A stretch of 64,000 nucleotides of DNA from Bin87 sp965220505 (GTDB taxonomy: Bacteria > Chloroflexota > Dehalococcoidia > Lucifugimonadales > UBA3495): contig CBDCQE010000001.1 in NCBI GenBank assembly GCA_965220505.1, forward strand, positions 806,001-870,000, written 5' to 3'. The position numbers and the translations under genes were made by a program. The notes under the pieces were generated by a model. It worked only from the letters and a program-made list of their open reading frames with translations, did not search any database and was not told where the DNA came from. Positions within the stretch are counted from its first letter, which is position 1; the number at the start of each line of letters is the position of its first letter. Positions 49,397-57,941 of this stretch are shown one piece after another.

Positions 49397-50308
49397 ATGA
49401 GAGTTGGCGCATTTGAAGTTCAGGAACCCCTGCCCGAACTGCGGGACCCGCACGTTTTTGCGATGATCCGGCCCTGGGTGGATGTAGGCAGCGTGGGCAC
49501 CCTCACGCTGAACCGATTGGAGCGGTATCTCGGTTCCAAGGAACTGGGCCGACTGCATCGGCCGGGCGAATTCTTCGATTTCACCCGGTATCGTCCCAGT
49601 ATGCGGTTGGTGGACAACGAGCGTCGCGTGCGCATCCCCAACAGCATCATCCGGTACGCCACCACGGAAAACGGCCCCGATTACCTGTTCTTCCATCTGC
49701 GCGAGCCCCACGCCAACAGCGAGACGTACACCGACTCGATCCTGGAGGTCGTGGAGAAGTTCAATGTCAAACGGTACTGCCGGCTCGGGGCAATGTACGA
49801 CGCCGTGCCCCACACGCGGCCCCTGCTCGTTACCGGTTCGCTGGGCTCGGTGTCGCAGCTCAGGTCGGTGCCCAATCTCAAGTTGCGGGGAAGCACCTAC
49901 CAGGGCCCCACGACGATAATGAACCTGGTGTCCGACGGCATCGACAAAATGGAGATCGAGGCGATCAACTTCATGGTGCACCTCCCGCAGTATGTCCAGT
50001 TGGACGAGGACTACAACGGGACGGCGCGAATGATCGAAGTGCTTTCGTCGGTTTACTCGGAAATCCCCGCGGACCTGGCGCCCACTCGGCGCGGCCAGAG
50101 GCAGTACCGGGAGTTGAACTCGGCCGTGGAGCGCAATTCCGACCTGCAGGGCCTCATCAAGCAGATGGAAGACTACTACGACACCAACGAGGCCGAAAGC
50201 CCGGCGACCGAAGAGACCGGGAGCCAGGAAGACGCAGTGGCGCTGTCGCCGGAGATCGAGCAGTTCCTGAGTGAACTCGGCGAGGAGTTTGGTCAGCGGG
50301 ACGACTAG
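49397..50308 (+). CDS. PAC2-family protein (proteasome-assembly-chaperone-like)
   Basis: 303 aa. The PAC2 pattern is clear: PELRDPHVFAMIRPWVDVGS, TLNRLERYLGSKELGRL, PGEFFDFTRYRPSMRL, LFFHLREPHANSETY, VKRYCRLGAMYDAVPHTRPL and YQGPTTIMNLVSDGI. In archaea and actinobacteria such proteins associate with proteasome or ATP-grasp contexts, but most bacterial members have no known role. The C-terminal 50 residues are acidic (TNEAESPATEETGSQED) and probably disordered. No proteasome gene is in the window. A hairpin terminator follows. Confidence 0.82.
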   Translation: MRVGAFEVQEPLPELRDPHVFAMIRPWVDVGSVGTLTLNRLERYLGSKELGRLHRPGEFFDFTRYRPSMRLVDNERRVRIPNSIIRYATTENGPDYLFFHLREPHANSETYTDSILEVVEKFNVKRYCRLGAMYDAVPHTRPLLVTGSLGSVSQLRSVPNLKLRGSTYQGPTTIMNLVSDGIDKMEIEAINFMVHLPQYVQLDEDYNGTARMIEVLSSVYSEIPADLAPTRRGQRQYRELNSAVERNSDLQGLIKQMEDYYDTNEAESPATEETGSQEDAVALSPEIEQFLSELGEEFGQRDD

Positions 50309-50332
50309 ACAGCCCGCATCGAGAAACAAACG

Positions 50333-50361
50333 AGCCGGGTCACATGACCCGGCTTTCGTTT
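50333..50361 (+). terminator. Intrinsic terminator of the PAC2 gene
   Basis: AGCCGGGTCA (50333-50342) and TGACCCGGCT (50345-50354) form a near-perfect hairpin whose descending arm runs into a T-rich tail (TTCGTTTT). It also separates the gene from the 3' end of tRNA-Met on the other strand. Confidence 0.8.
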
Positions 50362-50379
50362 TGCGCTTCCCGGAAGCAA

Positions 50380-50454
50380 TGGTGGCGACGGATGGATTCG
50401 AACCAACGACCTAGCGCTTATGAAGCGCCCGCTCTGCCACTGAGCTACGTCGCC
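50380..50454 (-). tRNA. tRNA-Met (anticodon CAT), elongator-type
   Basis: Read on the minus strand: acceptor GGCGACG/CGTCGCC with A and an encoded CCA; D arm GCTCAGTGGCAGAGC; anticodon loop TTCATAA, so CAT; variable loop AGGTC; T loop TTCGAAT. The anticodon stem lacks the three G-C pairs of initiators, so it is elongator Met. A lysidine-modified tRNA-Ile with CAT cannot be wholly excluded. The T stem GTTGG/CCATC contains one U-U mismatch. Confidence 0.93.
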
Positions 50455-50500
50455 TACCGAGCGGCCTCGACCAGACGCCGATGCTACCGCCAACCAATCT

Positions 50501-50530
50501 ATCGTAAGGCTCGCCCGGCCGGGTTGTCAA
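50501..50530 (-). promoter_or_regulatory. Promoter of tRNA-Met
   Basis: On the minus strand a perfect TTGACA (50530-50525), 18-base spacer, and TACGAT (50506-50501). The start near 50494 leaves about 40 nt of leader before the mature tRNA end at 50454. Confidence 0.65.
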
Positions 50531-50534
50531 TCGA

Positions 50535-50903
50535 ATGACTGCGCAGCATTGGCCGGGTGAAGAAGGCGCGCTGTGGCAAGCAGCCGCCGGGCTAGAGGAG
50601 ATCGTGTCTGACCTGTGCCGCCGGTTACAACCATTCCCGGCATTTCTGGGGATGACGACGATACAGGCGATTGAACTCGACCCGACGCCGGCTCCGTTGC
50701 CAGACCTCGGTTGCGTCGTGCTGACCCCGGACGGGACGATTGCCGAGCTTGACGTTATGGCGATTCCAGGAGTGGTCGGTGTGCTAGAGGTCGACCAGGT
50801 CGAGGAGTTCAGACCGCTGGAATTGCCAGCGCAAGCGCGGCTCACCTACCTGACCGAGGCGATCCGAGTCCTGGCCGCGGAAATCGCCAGGCGGGACGGC
50901 TAG
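50535..50903 (+). CDS. Hypothetical protein, 122 aa
   Basis: Not recognised. It begins next to the -35 of the tRNA-Met promoter and overlaps the convergent moaC stop by 4 bp. The protein is acidic with an N-terminal amphipathic helix (ALWQAAAGLEEIVSDLCRRL), a beta-rich middle (LGCVVLTPDGTIAELDVMAI) and a C-terminal helix (ARLTYLTEAIRVLAAEIARR). The composition is protein-like rather than shadow-like, and the helices at both ends suggest a small folded domain, perhaps a dimer. No function is proposed. Confidence 0.55.
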   Translation: MTAQHWPGEEGALWQAAAGLEEIVSDLCRRLQPFPAFLGMTTIQAIELDPTPAPLPDLGCVVLTPDGTIAELDVMAIPGVVGVLEVDQVEEFRPLELPAQARLTYLTEAIRVLAAEIARRDG

Positions 50904-51409
50904 GAACCGGTCAGATCAACGTCGCCGGACTGGCCACCGGTCTTGCGCAGCAGGCGCACGCCGTCGATTCGAACGGCACGGTCGACGGCCTTGCACATGT
51001 CGTAGACGGTCAGCGCCGCCACAGATACGGCGGTCAGGGCCTCCATCTCGACGCCCGTTTGGCCCGAGGTGGTCGCGGTCGTCGTTATCCGTACGCGATT
51101 TTCCTCCTCCTCAAGTTCCAACTCCACGTCCACTTTGTTCAGTGGCAGGGGATGGCACAAGGGAATGAGCTCGGAGGTCTTTTTTGCACCCATGATGCCG
51201 GCCAACTGGGCGATGGTGAGCACGTCGCCTTTCTTCATCAGGCCGTCGCGGATCAGCGCCAGTGTCGCCGGCTCCATCACCACGTACCCGCAGGCTTGGG
51301 CCATGCGATCCGTCACGGGTTTCCAGCCGACGTCGACCATGTGAGCGCTGCCGTCATCGGCCAGGTGGGTCAGGCGGTCGGCGGGTTTGCTGGCATTTTC
51401 GGTAGTCAT
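50900..51409 (-). CDS. moaC: Cyclic pyranopterin monophosphate synthase
   Basis: Second step of molybdenum cofactor synthesis, rearranging the MoaA product to cPMP. 169 aa from ATG 51409 (GAGG about 5 nt upstream). Conserved blocks: HMVDVGWKPVTDRMAQACGYV, KKGDVLTIAQLAGIMGAKKT, ELIPLCHPLPLNKVDV, GVEMEALTAVSVAALTVYDMCKA, with the catalytic lysine of the C-terminal DMCK segment. It lies 10 bp downstream of moaA. The cofactor serves the molybdenum hydroxylase at 14-18 kb. Confidence 0.96.
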   Translation of the reverse strand: MTTENASKPADRLTHLADDGSAHMVDVGWKPVTDRMAQACGYVVMEPATLALIRDGLMKKGDVLTIAQLAGIMGAKKTSELIPLCHPLPLNKVDVELELEEEENRVRITTTATTSGQTGVEMEALTAVSVAALTVYDMCKAVDRAVRIDGVRLLRKTGGQSGDVDLTGS

Positions 51410-51419
51410 GAGCGCCTCG

Positions 51420-52436
51420 TCATCCGCCGATGTGGTACATCTCGACCTTCGTGCGTGCTCCGGCTTCACTCGCTGTCAACTCGGTGCGTTCCTCTGAATA
51501 ACGGTCGCGACGCACGCTCCAGGCTCCGGCGATGATGTCAGCCAGTTCAGCGTCGGACGCGCCCTGACGCATGGGTCCGCGCAGGTCGACGCCGTCGGTT
51601 GCGAACAGGCAGGTGTACAGCTTGCCGTCGGTGGAGAGGCGGGCGCGGGTGCAGTTGGCGCAGAAGGGCTGGGTTACCGAGGCGATCACGCCGATTTCTC
51701 CGGAACCGTCGCGGTAGCGCCAGCGGTTGGCGACCTCGCCGAGATAGTTAGGCTCGGCGGGCTCCAGGGGCAACTCCGCGTCGATCATGGCGACGATCTC
51801 GGCCGCCGACACGACCTCGTCGAGCTTCCAGCCGTTGCGGTTGCCGACGTCCATGTACTCGATGAAACGCACGATGTGTCCGGAACCCTTGAAGTGCCGC
51901 GCCAGGTCGACCAGGGTGTGGTCGTTGACGCCCTTCTGCACGACGGCGTTGATCTTGATAGGGTTCAGGCCGGCGTCAGACGCCCGACCGATACCGTCCA
52001 GCACGCGGCGGGTCCCGAAGCCGCGCCCGTTCATTTGCTTGAACACATCGTCGTCCAAGGAGTCGAGGCTCACGGTGATCCGGTCCAAGCCGGCCTCCGA
52101 CAGTTGCGTCGCCTGCTGGGCAAGGAGGTAGCCGTTGGTGGTGAGAGTGATATCGTCTGCGCCTGGAATGGCGGCCAACTGGGCGATCAGCTTGGACAGG
52201 TCAACGCGCAGCAGCGGCTCGCCGCCGGTTATCCGCAGTTTGTTGACGCCGGCATCCACGAACAGCACCGCCAGGCGTGAGATCTCTTCAAAGGTGAGGA
52301 TCTCGTCCTTCGGCAGGAACTCGTAGGCCTCGCCGAATATCTCCGCCGGCATGCAATACGGACACCGGAAGTTGCACCGGTCGGTGACCGAGATGCGGAG
52401 GTCCCTAAGGGGGCGGCCGAATAGGTCGGTGATCAT
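51420..52436 (-). CDS. moaA: GTP 3',8-cyclase
   Basis: Radical-SAM enzyme that starts molybdenum cofactor synthesis from GTP. 338 aa from ATG 52436; the longer frame to 52505 overlaps rdgB. The first 4Fe-4S cluster uses CNFRCPYCM; KLRITGGEPLLR and ITLTTNGYLL follow. The second cluster uses CANCTRARLSTDGKLYTCLF. The C-terminus ends in GG (MYHIGG), the double-glycine tail required for activity in this family. Translated just before moaC. Confidence 0.96.
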   Translation of the reverse strand: MITDLFGRPLRDLRISVTDRCNFRCPYCMPAEIFGEAYEFLPKDEILTFEEISRLAVLFVDAGVNKLRITGGEPLLRVDLSKLIAQLAAIPGADDITLTTNGYLLAQQATQLSEAGLDRITVSLDSLDDDVFKQMNGRGFGTRRVLDGIGRASDAGLNPIKINAVVQKGVNDHTLVDLARHFKGSGHIVRFIEYMDVGNRNGWKLDEVVSAAEIVAMIDAELPLEPAEPNYLGEVANRWRYRDGSGEIGVIASVTQPFCANCTRARLSTDGKLYTCLFATDGVDLRGPMRQGASDAELADIIAGAWSVRRDRYSEERTELTASEAGARTKVEMYHIGG

Positions 52437-52455
52437 TGGAATTGCAGCGGTTGTG

Positions 52456-53067
52456 CTATGAGTGCGACAGATCCCGGAATACCCGGCGTGCCTTGCGGGC
52501 GGCATCGGCCCGGTGGCTGACGCGGTTCTTGATCTCCAGAGGCACTTGGGCGATGGTCTGTCCTAACGATGGCAGATGGAACACGGGATCGTAACCGAAA
52601 CCGTGTTCCCCCTCCGGCTTGAATTGTATCATTCCGGCGACGGAGCCGACGAACGTGCCGATTACTGCCCCGCCGGGAGCGGCGATGGCGGTAACACAAC
52701 GGAACCGAGCGACGCGTTGCTCCCAAGGTAAGCCATCCAGATTTTCCAGCAAGAGGGCCAGGCGGTCGGCGTCGGACTGGCAGGCATCTCCGCCGTAACG
52801 GGCGGAATAAACGCCGGGGTCGCCGCCCAGGGCATGCACCTCCAACCCCGAGTCGTCTGAGATCGTGGGCAGGTTCGACAACCGGGCGTATTCGCTGGCC
52901 TTCAACCGGGCGTTGGCCAGGAAGGTGTCACCGGTCTCGTCGACATCTCCGGTCACCCCCGCGTCGTCCAGCGAGATCAGTTCCACCGGCCAGTCCGCCA
53001 GCAACTGCCGGTATTCCCGCATCTTCCCCTGGTTGCGCGTGGCAACGACCAGAATAGAACCCGACAT
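52456..53067 (-). CDS. rdgB: dITP/XTP pyrophosphatase (RdgB/HAM1)
   Basis: Nucleotide-pool sanitising enzyme that hydrolyses dITP, ITP and XTP. 203 aa from ATG 53067, two bases after the stop of the upstream CoA-transferase gene. Blocks: ILVVATRNQGKMREYRQLL, DTFLANARLKASEYA, SDDSGLEVHALGGDPGVYSA, HGFGYDPVFHLP and SHRADAARKA; all catalytic positions appear intact. Confidence 0.95.
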   Translation of the reverse strand: MSGSILVVATRNQGKMREYRQLLADWPVELISLDDAGVTGDVDETGDTFLANARLKASEYARLSNLPTISDDSGLEVHALGGDPGVYSARYGGDACQSDADRLALLLENLDGLPWEQRVARFRCVTAIAAPGGAVIGTFVGSVAGMIQFKPEGEHGFGYDPVFHLPSLGQTIAQVPLEIKNRVSHRADAARKARRVFRDLSHS

Positions 53068-53069
53068 AG

Positions 53070-54302
53070 CTAGACGACACCTTCGGCGGCCAGGGACTGG
53101 AGGTCGTCTTCGGACAGTCCCAACCATTCGCCGTAAACTCCGGAATTGTGCTCGCCGACGGTCGGCCCCATGTGGCGCAGTTCTCCGGGTGTTTCGCTGA
53201 ACTTCGGGACCAGCCCCAGCATCCGGGTTTGGCCCAACTCAGGATCATCGATTTCCACGATATCTTCCCGTTCGCGGTAGTGGGCGTCAGCGACGATGTC
53301 GGCGCTGTTGTAAACCGGACCGACCACGCCTCCGGCCGGGATCAATTCATCCATGATGGCGTCGACGCTACGGGAAGCGAGCCACTCCTGCAGCACATCG
53401 TTCAACGCGTCCTTGGATTCGAGGCGCGCGGCGTTGTTGGCGAAGCGTGGGTCTGACAGCAATTCGTCCAGCCCCATGGCGCGGGCCAGCCCCTCCCAGG
53501 TGTTCTGGGAGGTTGCTGACAGGCCGAGCCAGCGGTCGTCGCCGGTCCGATAGAGGCTGCGGGGCGCCGCATCGGGGAAGTCGTTGCCCACGCGCTCCCG
53601 TATTTCGCCGAGACGGTCGTAGATGGTGAGATGAGGGATGCAGAGCCGGAACAACGGCTCAAACAGGCTGAGGTCGACCACCTGGCCGGCAGGGGGACGG
53701 CCATCACGAACATCAGCGTCGCGGCGGTAGATCGCCATCATGCCGGCCATGGCGCCGAAAACCCCGGCTATCTCATCGGCCAGGGGAATGGGAGGGAGGT
53801 TCGGAGGCGTGTCGGGGAATCCAGTCATCCCGATGTAGCCGCTCATGCACTCGGCGATGGTGCCGAAACCGGGGCGGTCCTTGTAGGGACCGGTCTGGCC
53901 GAAGCCCGAGAAGCGCAGGATAATCAGTCCCGGGTTGACGTCGGCTGAGTGCAGGTCCGACGGGCCGAGGTTCCAACGCTCGAGCGTACCGGGACGGAAG
54001 CCCTCGATCAGGACGTCAGCCTGGGCGGCGAGTTGCTTCAACATGGTCTGGCCGCGCGGGTCGGCCATGTTCAGGGTGATGGACTGCTTGTTGCGGGAGT
54101 GCACCTTCCACCACAGGGAAACGCCATTGTAGAAGGGTCCCCAATTGCGCAAAGGGTCGCCGGATCCGGGCCGCTCGACTTTGATGACCTCGGCGCCAAA
54201 ATCGGCCATGAGCGACGATGCCGTACCGCCAGCCACGATAATCGAGAGGTCCAGGGCTCGGAGACCAGCCAGCGGGCCGGCGTTTGGATTAACGGACGTC
54301 AA
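53070..54302 (-). CDS. CaiB/BaiF family CoA-transferase
   Basis: Class III CoA-transferase moving CoA between carboxylic acids; 410 aa. The start is TTG at 54302, preceded by AGGA at 8 nt, needed to include GPLAGLRALDLS, the usual first strand. Further marks: ASSLMADFGAEVIKVERPGSGD, HSRNKQSITLNM, DVLIEGFRPGTLERWNLG, ILRFSGFGQTGPYKDRPGF and IPLADEIAGVFGAMAGM. The catalytic aspartate should lie in the ADEIAG helix. Family substrates range from carnitine to benzylsuccinate and mesaconate; the one here is unknown. It is upstream of, and nearly touching, rdgB. Confidence 0.9.
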   Translation of the reverse strand: MTSVNPNAGPLAGLRALDLSIIVAGGTASSLMADFGAEVIKVERPGSGDPLRNWGPFYNGVSLWWKVHSRNKQSITLNMADPRGQTMLKQLAAQADVLIEGFRPGTLERWNLGPSDLHSADVNPGLIILRFSGFGQTGPYKDRPGFGTIAECMSGYIGMTGFPDTPPNLPPIPLADEIAGVFGAMAGMMAIYRRDADVRDGRPPAGQVVDLSLFEPLFRLCIPHLTIYDRLGEIRERVGNDFPDAAPRSLYRTGDDRWLGLSATSQNTWEGLARAMGLDELLSDPRFANNAARLESKDALNDVLQEWLASRSVDAIMDELIPAGGVVGPVYNSADIVADAHYREREDIVEIDDPELGQTRMLGLVPKFSETPGELRHMGPTVGEHNSGVYGEWLGLSEDDLQSLAAEGVV

Positions 54303-54366
54303 AGCTCTGATCCTGTTGGTTTGAGTATTTTACGGTGCAGCGTATGGATGGTGACGCTCGGCAAGG

Positions 54367-55236
54367 TCATTGATTGAACCAATGGCATGCGGCCGCGAGC
54401 ACGTCGTCAGGATACTCCATGGGCAGGAAATGTGAGCCTTTCCCCATGGGTTTCACGACCGATCCGGGAACCAATTGGCGGAATTGTTTGACGCCGGCGT
54501 CGGAGGGCTGTTGCGAGCCGGGGTAATCGGCCAGTAGCAGCAGCCAGTCGCCGGCCAGCCCACTCAGATAGTCTTGCACCGGCAGATCGTCGCGCATGCC
54601 GTAAAAGGTAGCCTCGGTCTCCGGATGGCATTTGAGCTCCGCGCGCCCGTCAGGCAGAAGCCTGGTTCCGCCCTCAATGAACTGTTGATAGGGCTCTTCC
54701 TCCCAATCCTTGAACGCGGATCTTGTACGGTAGGCGTCGAACATGGCCTCCCGGGATTCCCAAACGGAACGTTTCATGCGGGTGCGGTCGGCTCGGCGGT
54801 TGAGATCCTGGCTCGGCGCCGTTGGGACATCGTTGCTGACCCGAGTTTCCACCAGGACCACACGGTCGAACCTGCCGGGCAGGAGCCTGGAGGCGATAAT
54901 CGTGGCCAGGCCTCCGGAGGAATGCCCAATGACCCGTGGGGACTCGAGGTCCATAGCCTCCACAATGGCGGCCAAGTCTTCGCCGGCGTATTCGAACCTG
55001 TAACCCTTGTCCGACCGGCCGGTATCACCGTGCCCGCGCTGGTCGAAGGCCAACACGCGGTAACGCTCGGCCAGCCTTCGGGCGATGGGTTTCCAAGGCC
55101 AGGCGCACAAACCCGTGGCGTGCAGCATCAGCACCGGTGGGTCGGACGGGTTTCCCCATTCGAGGTAGTGATGGCGAATGCCGTTGGCAGAAACGAAGTG
55201 GCTGGTCCAGTCATCGGCGCGTGCAGTGTTCGGCAT
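54367..55236 (-). CDS. Alpha/beta hydrolase
   Basis: 289 aa from ATG 55236 (AAAGG 8 nt upstream). Alpha/beta-fold hydrolase with HATGLCAWPWKPIARRLA (oxyanion region), YRVLAFDQRGHGDTGRSD, nucleophile elbow GHSSGGLAT with serine, and a late GKGSHFLPMEYPD carrying the catalytic histidine. The full triad therefore looks present. It is divergent from the nuo operon. Esterase, epoxide hydrolase or C-C hydrolase activity are all possible. Confidence 0.88.
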   Translation of the reverse strand: MPNTARADDWTSHFVSANGIRHHYLEWGNPSDPPVLMLHATGLCAWPWKPIARRLAERYRVLAFDQRGHGDTGRSDKGYRFEYAGEDLAAIVEAMDLESPRVIGHSSGGLATIIASRLLPGRFDRVVLVETRVSNDVPTAPSQDLNRRADRTRMKRSVWESREAMFDAYRTRSAFKDWEEEPYQQFIEGGTRLLPDGRAELKCHPETEATFYGMRDDLPVQDYLSGLAGDWLLLLADYPGSQQPSDAGVKQFRQLVPGSVVKPMGKGSHFLPMEYPDDVLAAACHWFNQ

Positions 55237-55277
55237 CGGGAGGCCTTTGGATTGGTTTCGCGGGGTGGTCATTATGC

Positions 55278-55283
55278 TATAAT
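55278..55283 (+). promoter_or_regulatory. -10 element of the nuo operon
   Basis: A perfect TATAAT lies 54 bp upstream of the nuoA start in the gap between the divergent hydrolase and nuoA. No strong -35 is present at standard spacing, so another factor may assist. Confidence 0.4.
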
Positions 55284-55337
55284 GCCGCCGCCCAATTATC
55301 CAGACCATCCAGTCTGCCGATCTGAGAAGCCGCTCTT

Positions 55338-55724
55338 ATGCTCGATGACTACTTTGGCCAGTATGGTCTGATCGCCATCTTCCTGGTCATCTCCATCGTG
55401 GTGCCGTGCAGCATGTTGCTGGCCTCGCACGGGCTTTCCCGATTCGGCATCCGGCCGGCGCGACCGAACGCCGTCAAGCACGACACCTACGAGTGCGGCG
55501 TGCAGACCATCGGCGGCACGTGGAACCGGTTCCAATTCCGTTACTACATGTTCGCCATCCTGTTCGTGATCTTTGACGTTGAGGTCGTTTTCCTCTATCC
55601 GTGGGCGACCAAGTTCCTGACCTTGGAATTGTTCGCCCTGATCGAGATGGCGGTATTCGTGGGAATCCTGTTGCTGGCCTGGGCGTACGCCTGGCGCAAG
55701 CGTGACCTGGAGTGGCAGGGCTAG
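55338..55724 (+). CDS. nuoA: NADH-quinone oxidoreductase subunit A
   Basis: Membrane subunit of complex I, 128 aa, with three helices (IAIFLVISIVVPCSMLLAS; MFAILFVIFDVEVVFLYPWA; LFALIEMAVFVGILLLAWAY). The family loop KHDTYECGVQTIGGTWNRFQ carries the conserved ECG cysteine that lies near the quinone site. First gene of the run nuoABCDHIJK, then a small protein, then nuoLM. Confidence 0.95.
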   Translation: MLDDYFGQYGLIAIFLVISIVVPCSMLLASHGLSRFGIRPARPNAVKHDTYECGVQTIGGTWNRFQFRYYMFAILFVIFDVEVVFLYPWATKFLTLELFALIEMAVFVGILLLAWAYAWRKRDLEWQG

Positions 55725-55729
55725 ACCGC

Positions 55730-56362
55730 ATGGCAGAGCAGACCAACTTCACGCTGCCGTCATCAGGCGGACCGCTGCACAGCCGGACGTGGGACATTGA
55801 CCGGTCGGAAGGGCAGTTGGTCAACGAGATAATTGCCGCTTCCCAATCGCCGATTGAAGTCCCCGCCATCGAGGTCCCGGACGACCTCCAGCGCAACCTG
55901 ATGGTGACGTCCGTGGATGCGCTGGTGAACTGGAGCCGGAAGTCGGCGCTATGGCCGGTATCCTTCGGCTTGGCATGCTGCGCCTTCGAGATGATGGCGA
56001 CCGCCATGGGCCGGTTCGACATATCGCGATTCGGCATGGAAGTGTTTCGAGCCTCGCCGCGCCAAGCCGACCTGATGATCGTGGCCGGCACGGTGACCTG
56101 GAAGATGGCGCCGCCCATCCAGCGGATCTACGAGCAGATGGCGGAGCCGCGGTGGGTCATCTCCATGGGAGTCTGCGCCACCAGCGGCGGGCCGTACTTC
56201 GGGTCCTACAGCGTGGTGCCCGGCGTGGACCACATCATCCCGGTAGACGTCTATGTGCCGGGATGCCCGCCAAGGCCGGACGCGTTGTTGTACGGCATCA
56301 TGGAGTTGCACGAGAAGATCAAGAAGTACCGCAACCTGGGCGACGGGAGATTCAAGCCGTGA
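55730..56362 (+). CDS. nuoB: NADH-quinone oxidoreductase subunit B
   Basis: Carries the terminal cluster N2 that reduces quinone. 210 aa from ATG 55730 (an earlier ATG at 55712 overlaps nuoA). The four ligands are C83 and C84 in GLACCAFEMMA, C149 in GVCATSGG and C179 in VPGCPPRP. The first 60 residues are longer than the minimal bacterial NuoB and low in conservation. The stop overlaps the GTG of nuoC (GTGA). Confidence 0.95.
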   Translation: MAEQTNFTLPSSGGPLHSRTWDIDRSEGQLVNEIIAASQSPIEVPAIEVPDDLQRNLMVTSVDALVNWSRKSALWPVSFGLACCAFEMMATAMGRFDISRFGMEVFRASPRQADLMIVAGTVTWKMAPPIQRIYEQMAEPRWVISMGVCATSGGPYFGSYSVVPGVDHIIPVDVYVPGCPPRPDALLYGIMELHEKIKKYRNLGDGRFKP

Positions 56363-56802
56363 CGTTGAGCGTCGTAACCGGCGAGACCCTGGCGCAACGC
56401 CTGCGTGAGGCGGCGCCGAACTCCGTGGTTGAATGGGACGAAACGGCGGTCTGGGTGGAACCGAGTTCGCTGGGGTCCGTTGCCAGCGCCCTGCATGATG
56501 ACACAGAGATCGACTTCAAATTTCTAAACGCCATTAGCGCCATCGATTTCGTTGAGCACTTCGAGCTGGTCTACCACCTGACCTCAATTTCCCGGCAGCA
56601 GACCGGCGTGGTGCGCAGCCGGGTTTACGGCCGCGAGGAGCCGACGGCCGCATCGGTGGTCGGCGTATGGAAAGGCGCAGATTTCCAGGAACGGGAAATC
56701 TGGGATCTGATGGGCGTCCGATTCACCGGCCATCCCAACATGAAACGGATCATGCTCTGGGAGGGCTTCGACGGCCACCCGCTGCGCAAGGACTTCCTGT
56801 AG
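56359..56802 (+). CDS. nuoC: NADH-quinone oxidoreductase subunit C
   Basis: Peripheral-arm 30-kDa subunit, 147 aa. The GTG start at 56359 overlaps the nuoB stop. The family signature FQEREIWDLMGVRFTGHPN, then RIMLWEGFDGHPLRKDF, closes the protein. It is at the short end for NuoC and is separate from NuoD (not a CD fusion). Confidence 0.92.
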   Translation: MTLSVVTGETLAQRLREAAPNSVVEWDETAVWVEPSSLGSVASALHDDTEIDFKFLNAISAIDFVEHFELVYHLTSISRQQTGVVRSRVYGREEPTAASVVGVWKGADFQEREIWDLMGVRFTGHPNMKRIMLWEGFDGHPLRKDFL

Positions 56803-56834
56803 GAACCGGCTCCCGGTTTCTCGAACCATCTGCC

Positions 56835-57941
56835 ATGACCATCCGCACCGAGCCAATGACGGTCAACGTGGGGCCGCAGCACCCCAGCACCCACGGCGTG
56901 TTTCGGGTGCGCATCACGTTCGATGGCGAGGATATCGTCGAGGTCGAGCCGGTGCTGGGTTACCTGCACCGGGGCACCGAGAAGCTGGCCGAGGAGCGGA
57001 ACTACGTGCAGGTGGTGACCCTCACGGACCGCCTGGACTACACCTCCTCAATGATCAACAATCAGGCCTACTGCCTTGCGGTGGAGCAACTGCTGGGTAT
57101 CGAACCGCCGCCCCGGGGGAAGTACCTGCGTACCCTTGCCGCCGAATTGCAGCGCATCGCCAGCCACCTGATCGCCGTGGGGTTCTTCGTCCAGGAATTG
57201 GGGGCGTTCGGCACGCCGCTGATGTACACGTTCCGGAGCCGCGAACGGATCCTGGACCTGTTCGAGATGCTGTGCGGAGCGCGGATCACGGTCAGCTACA
57301 TGCGCCCGGGCGGCGTTTTCGCGGACGCCCCGCTCGATTTCTGGCCGGCCCTGGACCAATTCCTCAACGAGTTCGAGGGGGAACTGGAGGAAATCGAAAA
57401 CCTGCTGCTCAGCAACGAGATATTGATGGTCCGCACGCGGGGGGTCAGCCCGCTGCCGGCGGACGTGGCGATCAACTGCTCGGTGAGCGGGCCGGTGCTG
57501 CGCGCCAGTGGCGTCAACTGGGACTGGCGCAAAATCGCTCCTTACGACGCCTACGACCAGGTTGAATTCGACATCCCGGTGGGCCAAAACGGCGACAACT
57601 ACGACCGCTTCTGGGTGCGAATGCAGGAAGTGCGTCAGAGCCTCCGCATCGTGCGGCAATGCGTGGCGCAGATTGAGCCCGGCCCGGTACGTCAGGAGTT
57701 GCCCATGGTCCTGAGGGCAGCGCCCGGGGCCGAAGCCTACGGCCGTGTCGAGGCATCCAAAGGCGAGTTGGGATTCTTTCTGGTCAGCGACGGCGGCGTT
57801 TCGCCATACCGTTGCAAGATAAGGTCGCCTTCCCTGATTAACCTGACGATTACCGAGCACCTGCTTCTCGGTTGGAAATTGGCCGACATGATCGTGTCCC
57901 TGGGCAGCGTTGACATAAACATGGGCGAGGTCGACCGCTGA
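56835..57941 (+). CDS. nuoD: NADH-quinone oxidoreductase subunit D
   Basis: 49-kDa peripheral subunit forming the quinone pocket with NuoB; 368 aa from ATG 56835. VNVGPQHPSTHGVFRVR, EPVLGYLHRGTEKLAEERNY, RIASHLIAVGFFVQELGAFG and the C-terminal VSLGSVDINMGEVDR are all present, including the conserved HPSTHG pocket histidines. nuoH starts on the last base of its stop codon (TGATG). There is no nuoE, nuoF or nuoG between them. Confidence 0.96.
   Translation: MTIRTEPMTVNVGPQHPSTHGVFRVRITFDGEDIVEVEPVLGYLHRGTEKLAEERNYVQVVTLTDRLDYTSSMINNQAYCLAVEQLLGIEPPPRGKYLRTLAAELQRIASHLIAVGFFVQELGAFGTPLMYTFRSRERILDLFEMLCGARITVSYMRPGGVFADAPLDFWPALDQFLNEFEGELEEIENLLLSNEILMVRTRGVSPLPADVAINCSVSGPVLRASGVNWDWRKIAPYDAYDQVEFDIPVGQNGDNYDRFWVRMQEVRQSLRIVRQCVAQIEPGPVRQELPMVLRAAPGAEAYGRVEASKGELGFFLVSDGGVSPYRCKIRSPSLINLTITEHLLLGWKLADMIVSLGSVDINMGEVDR

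Noticed and set aside
50380..50454. Initiator tRNA-Met
   Set aside because: The anticodon stem lacks the three consecutive G-C pairs of initiators and the acceptor ends in a G-C pair.
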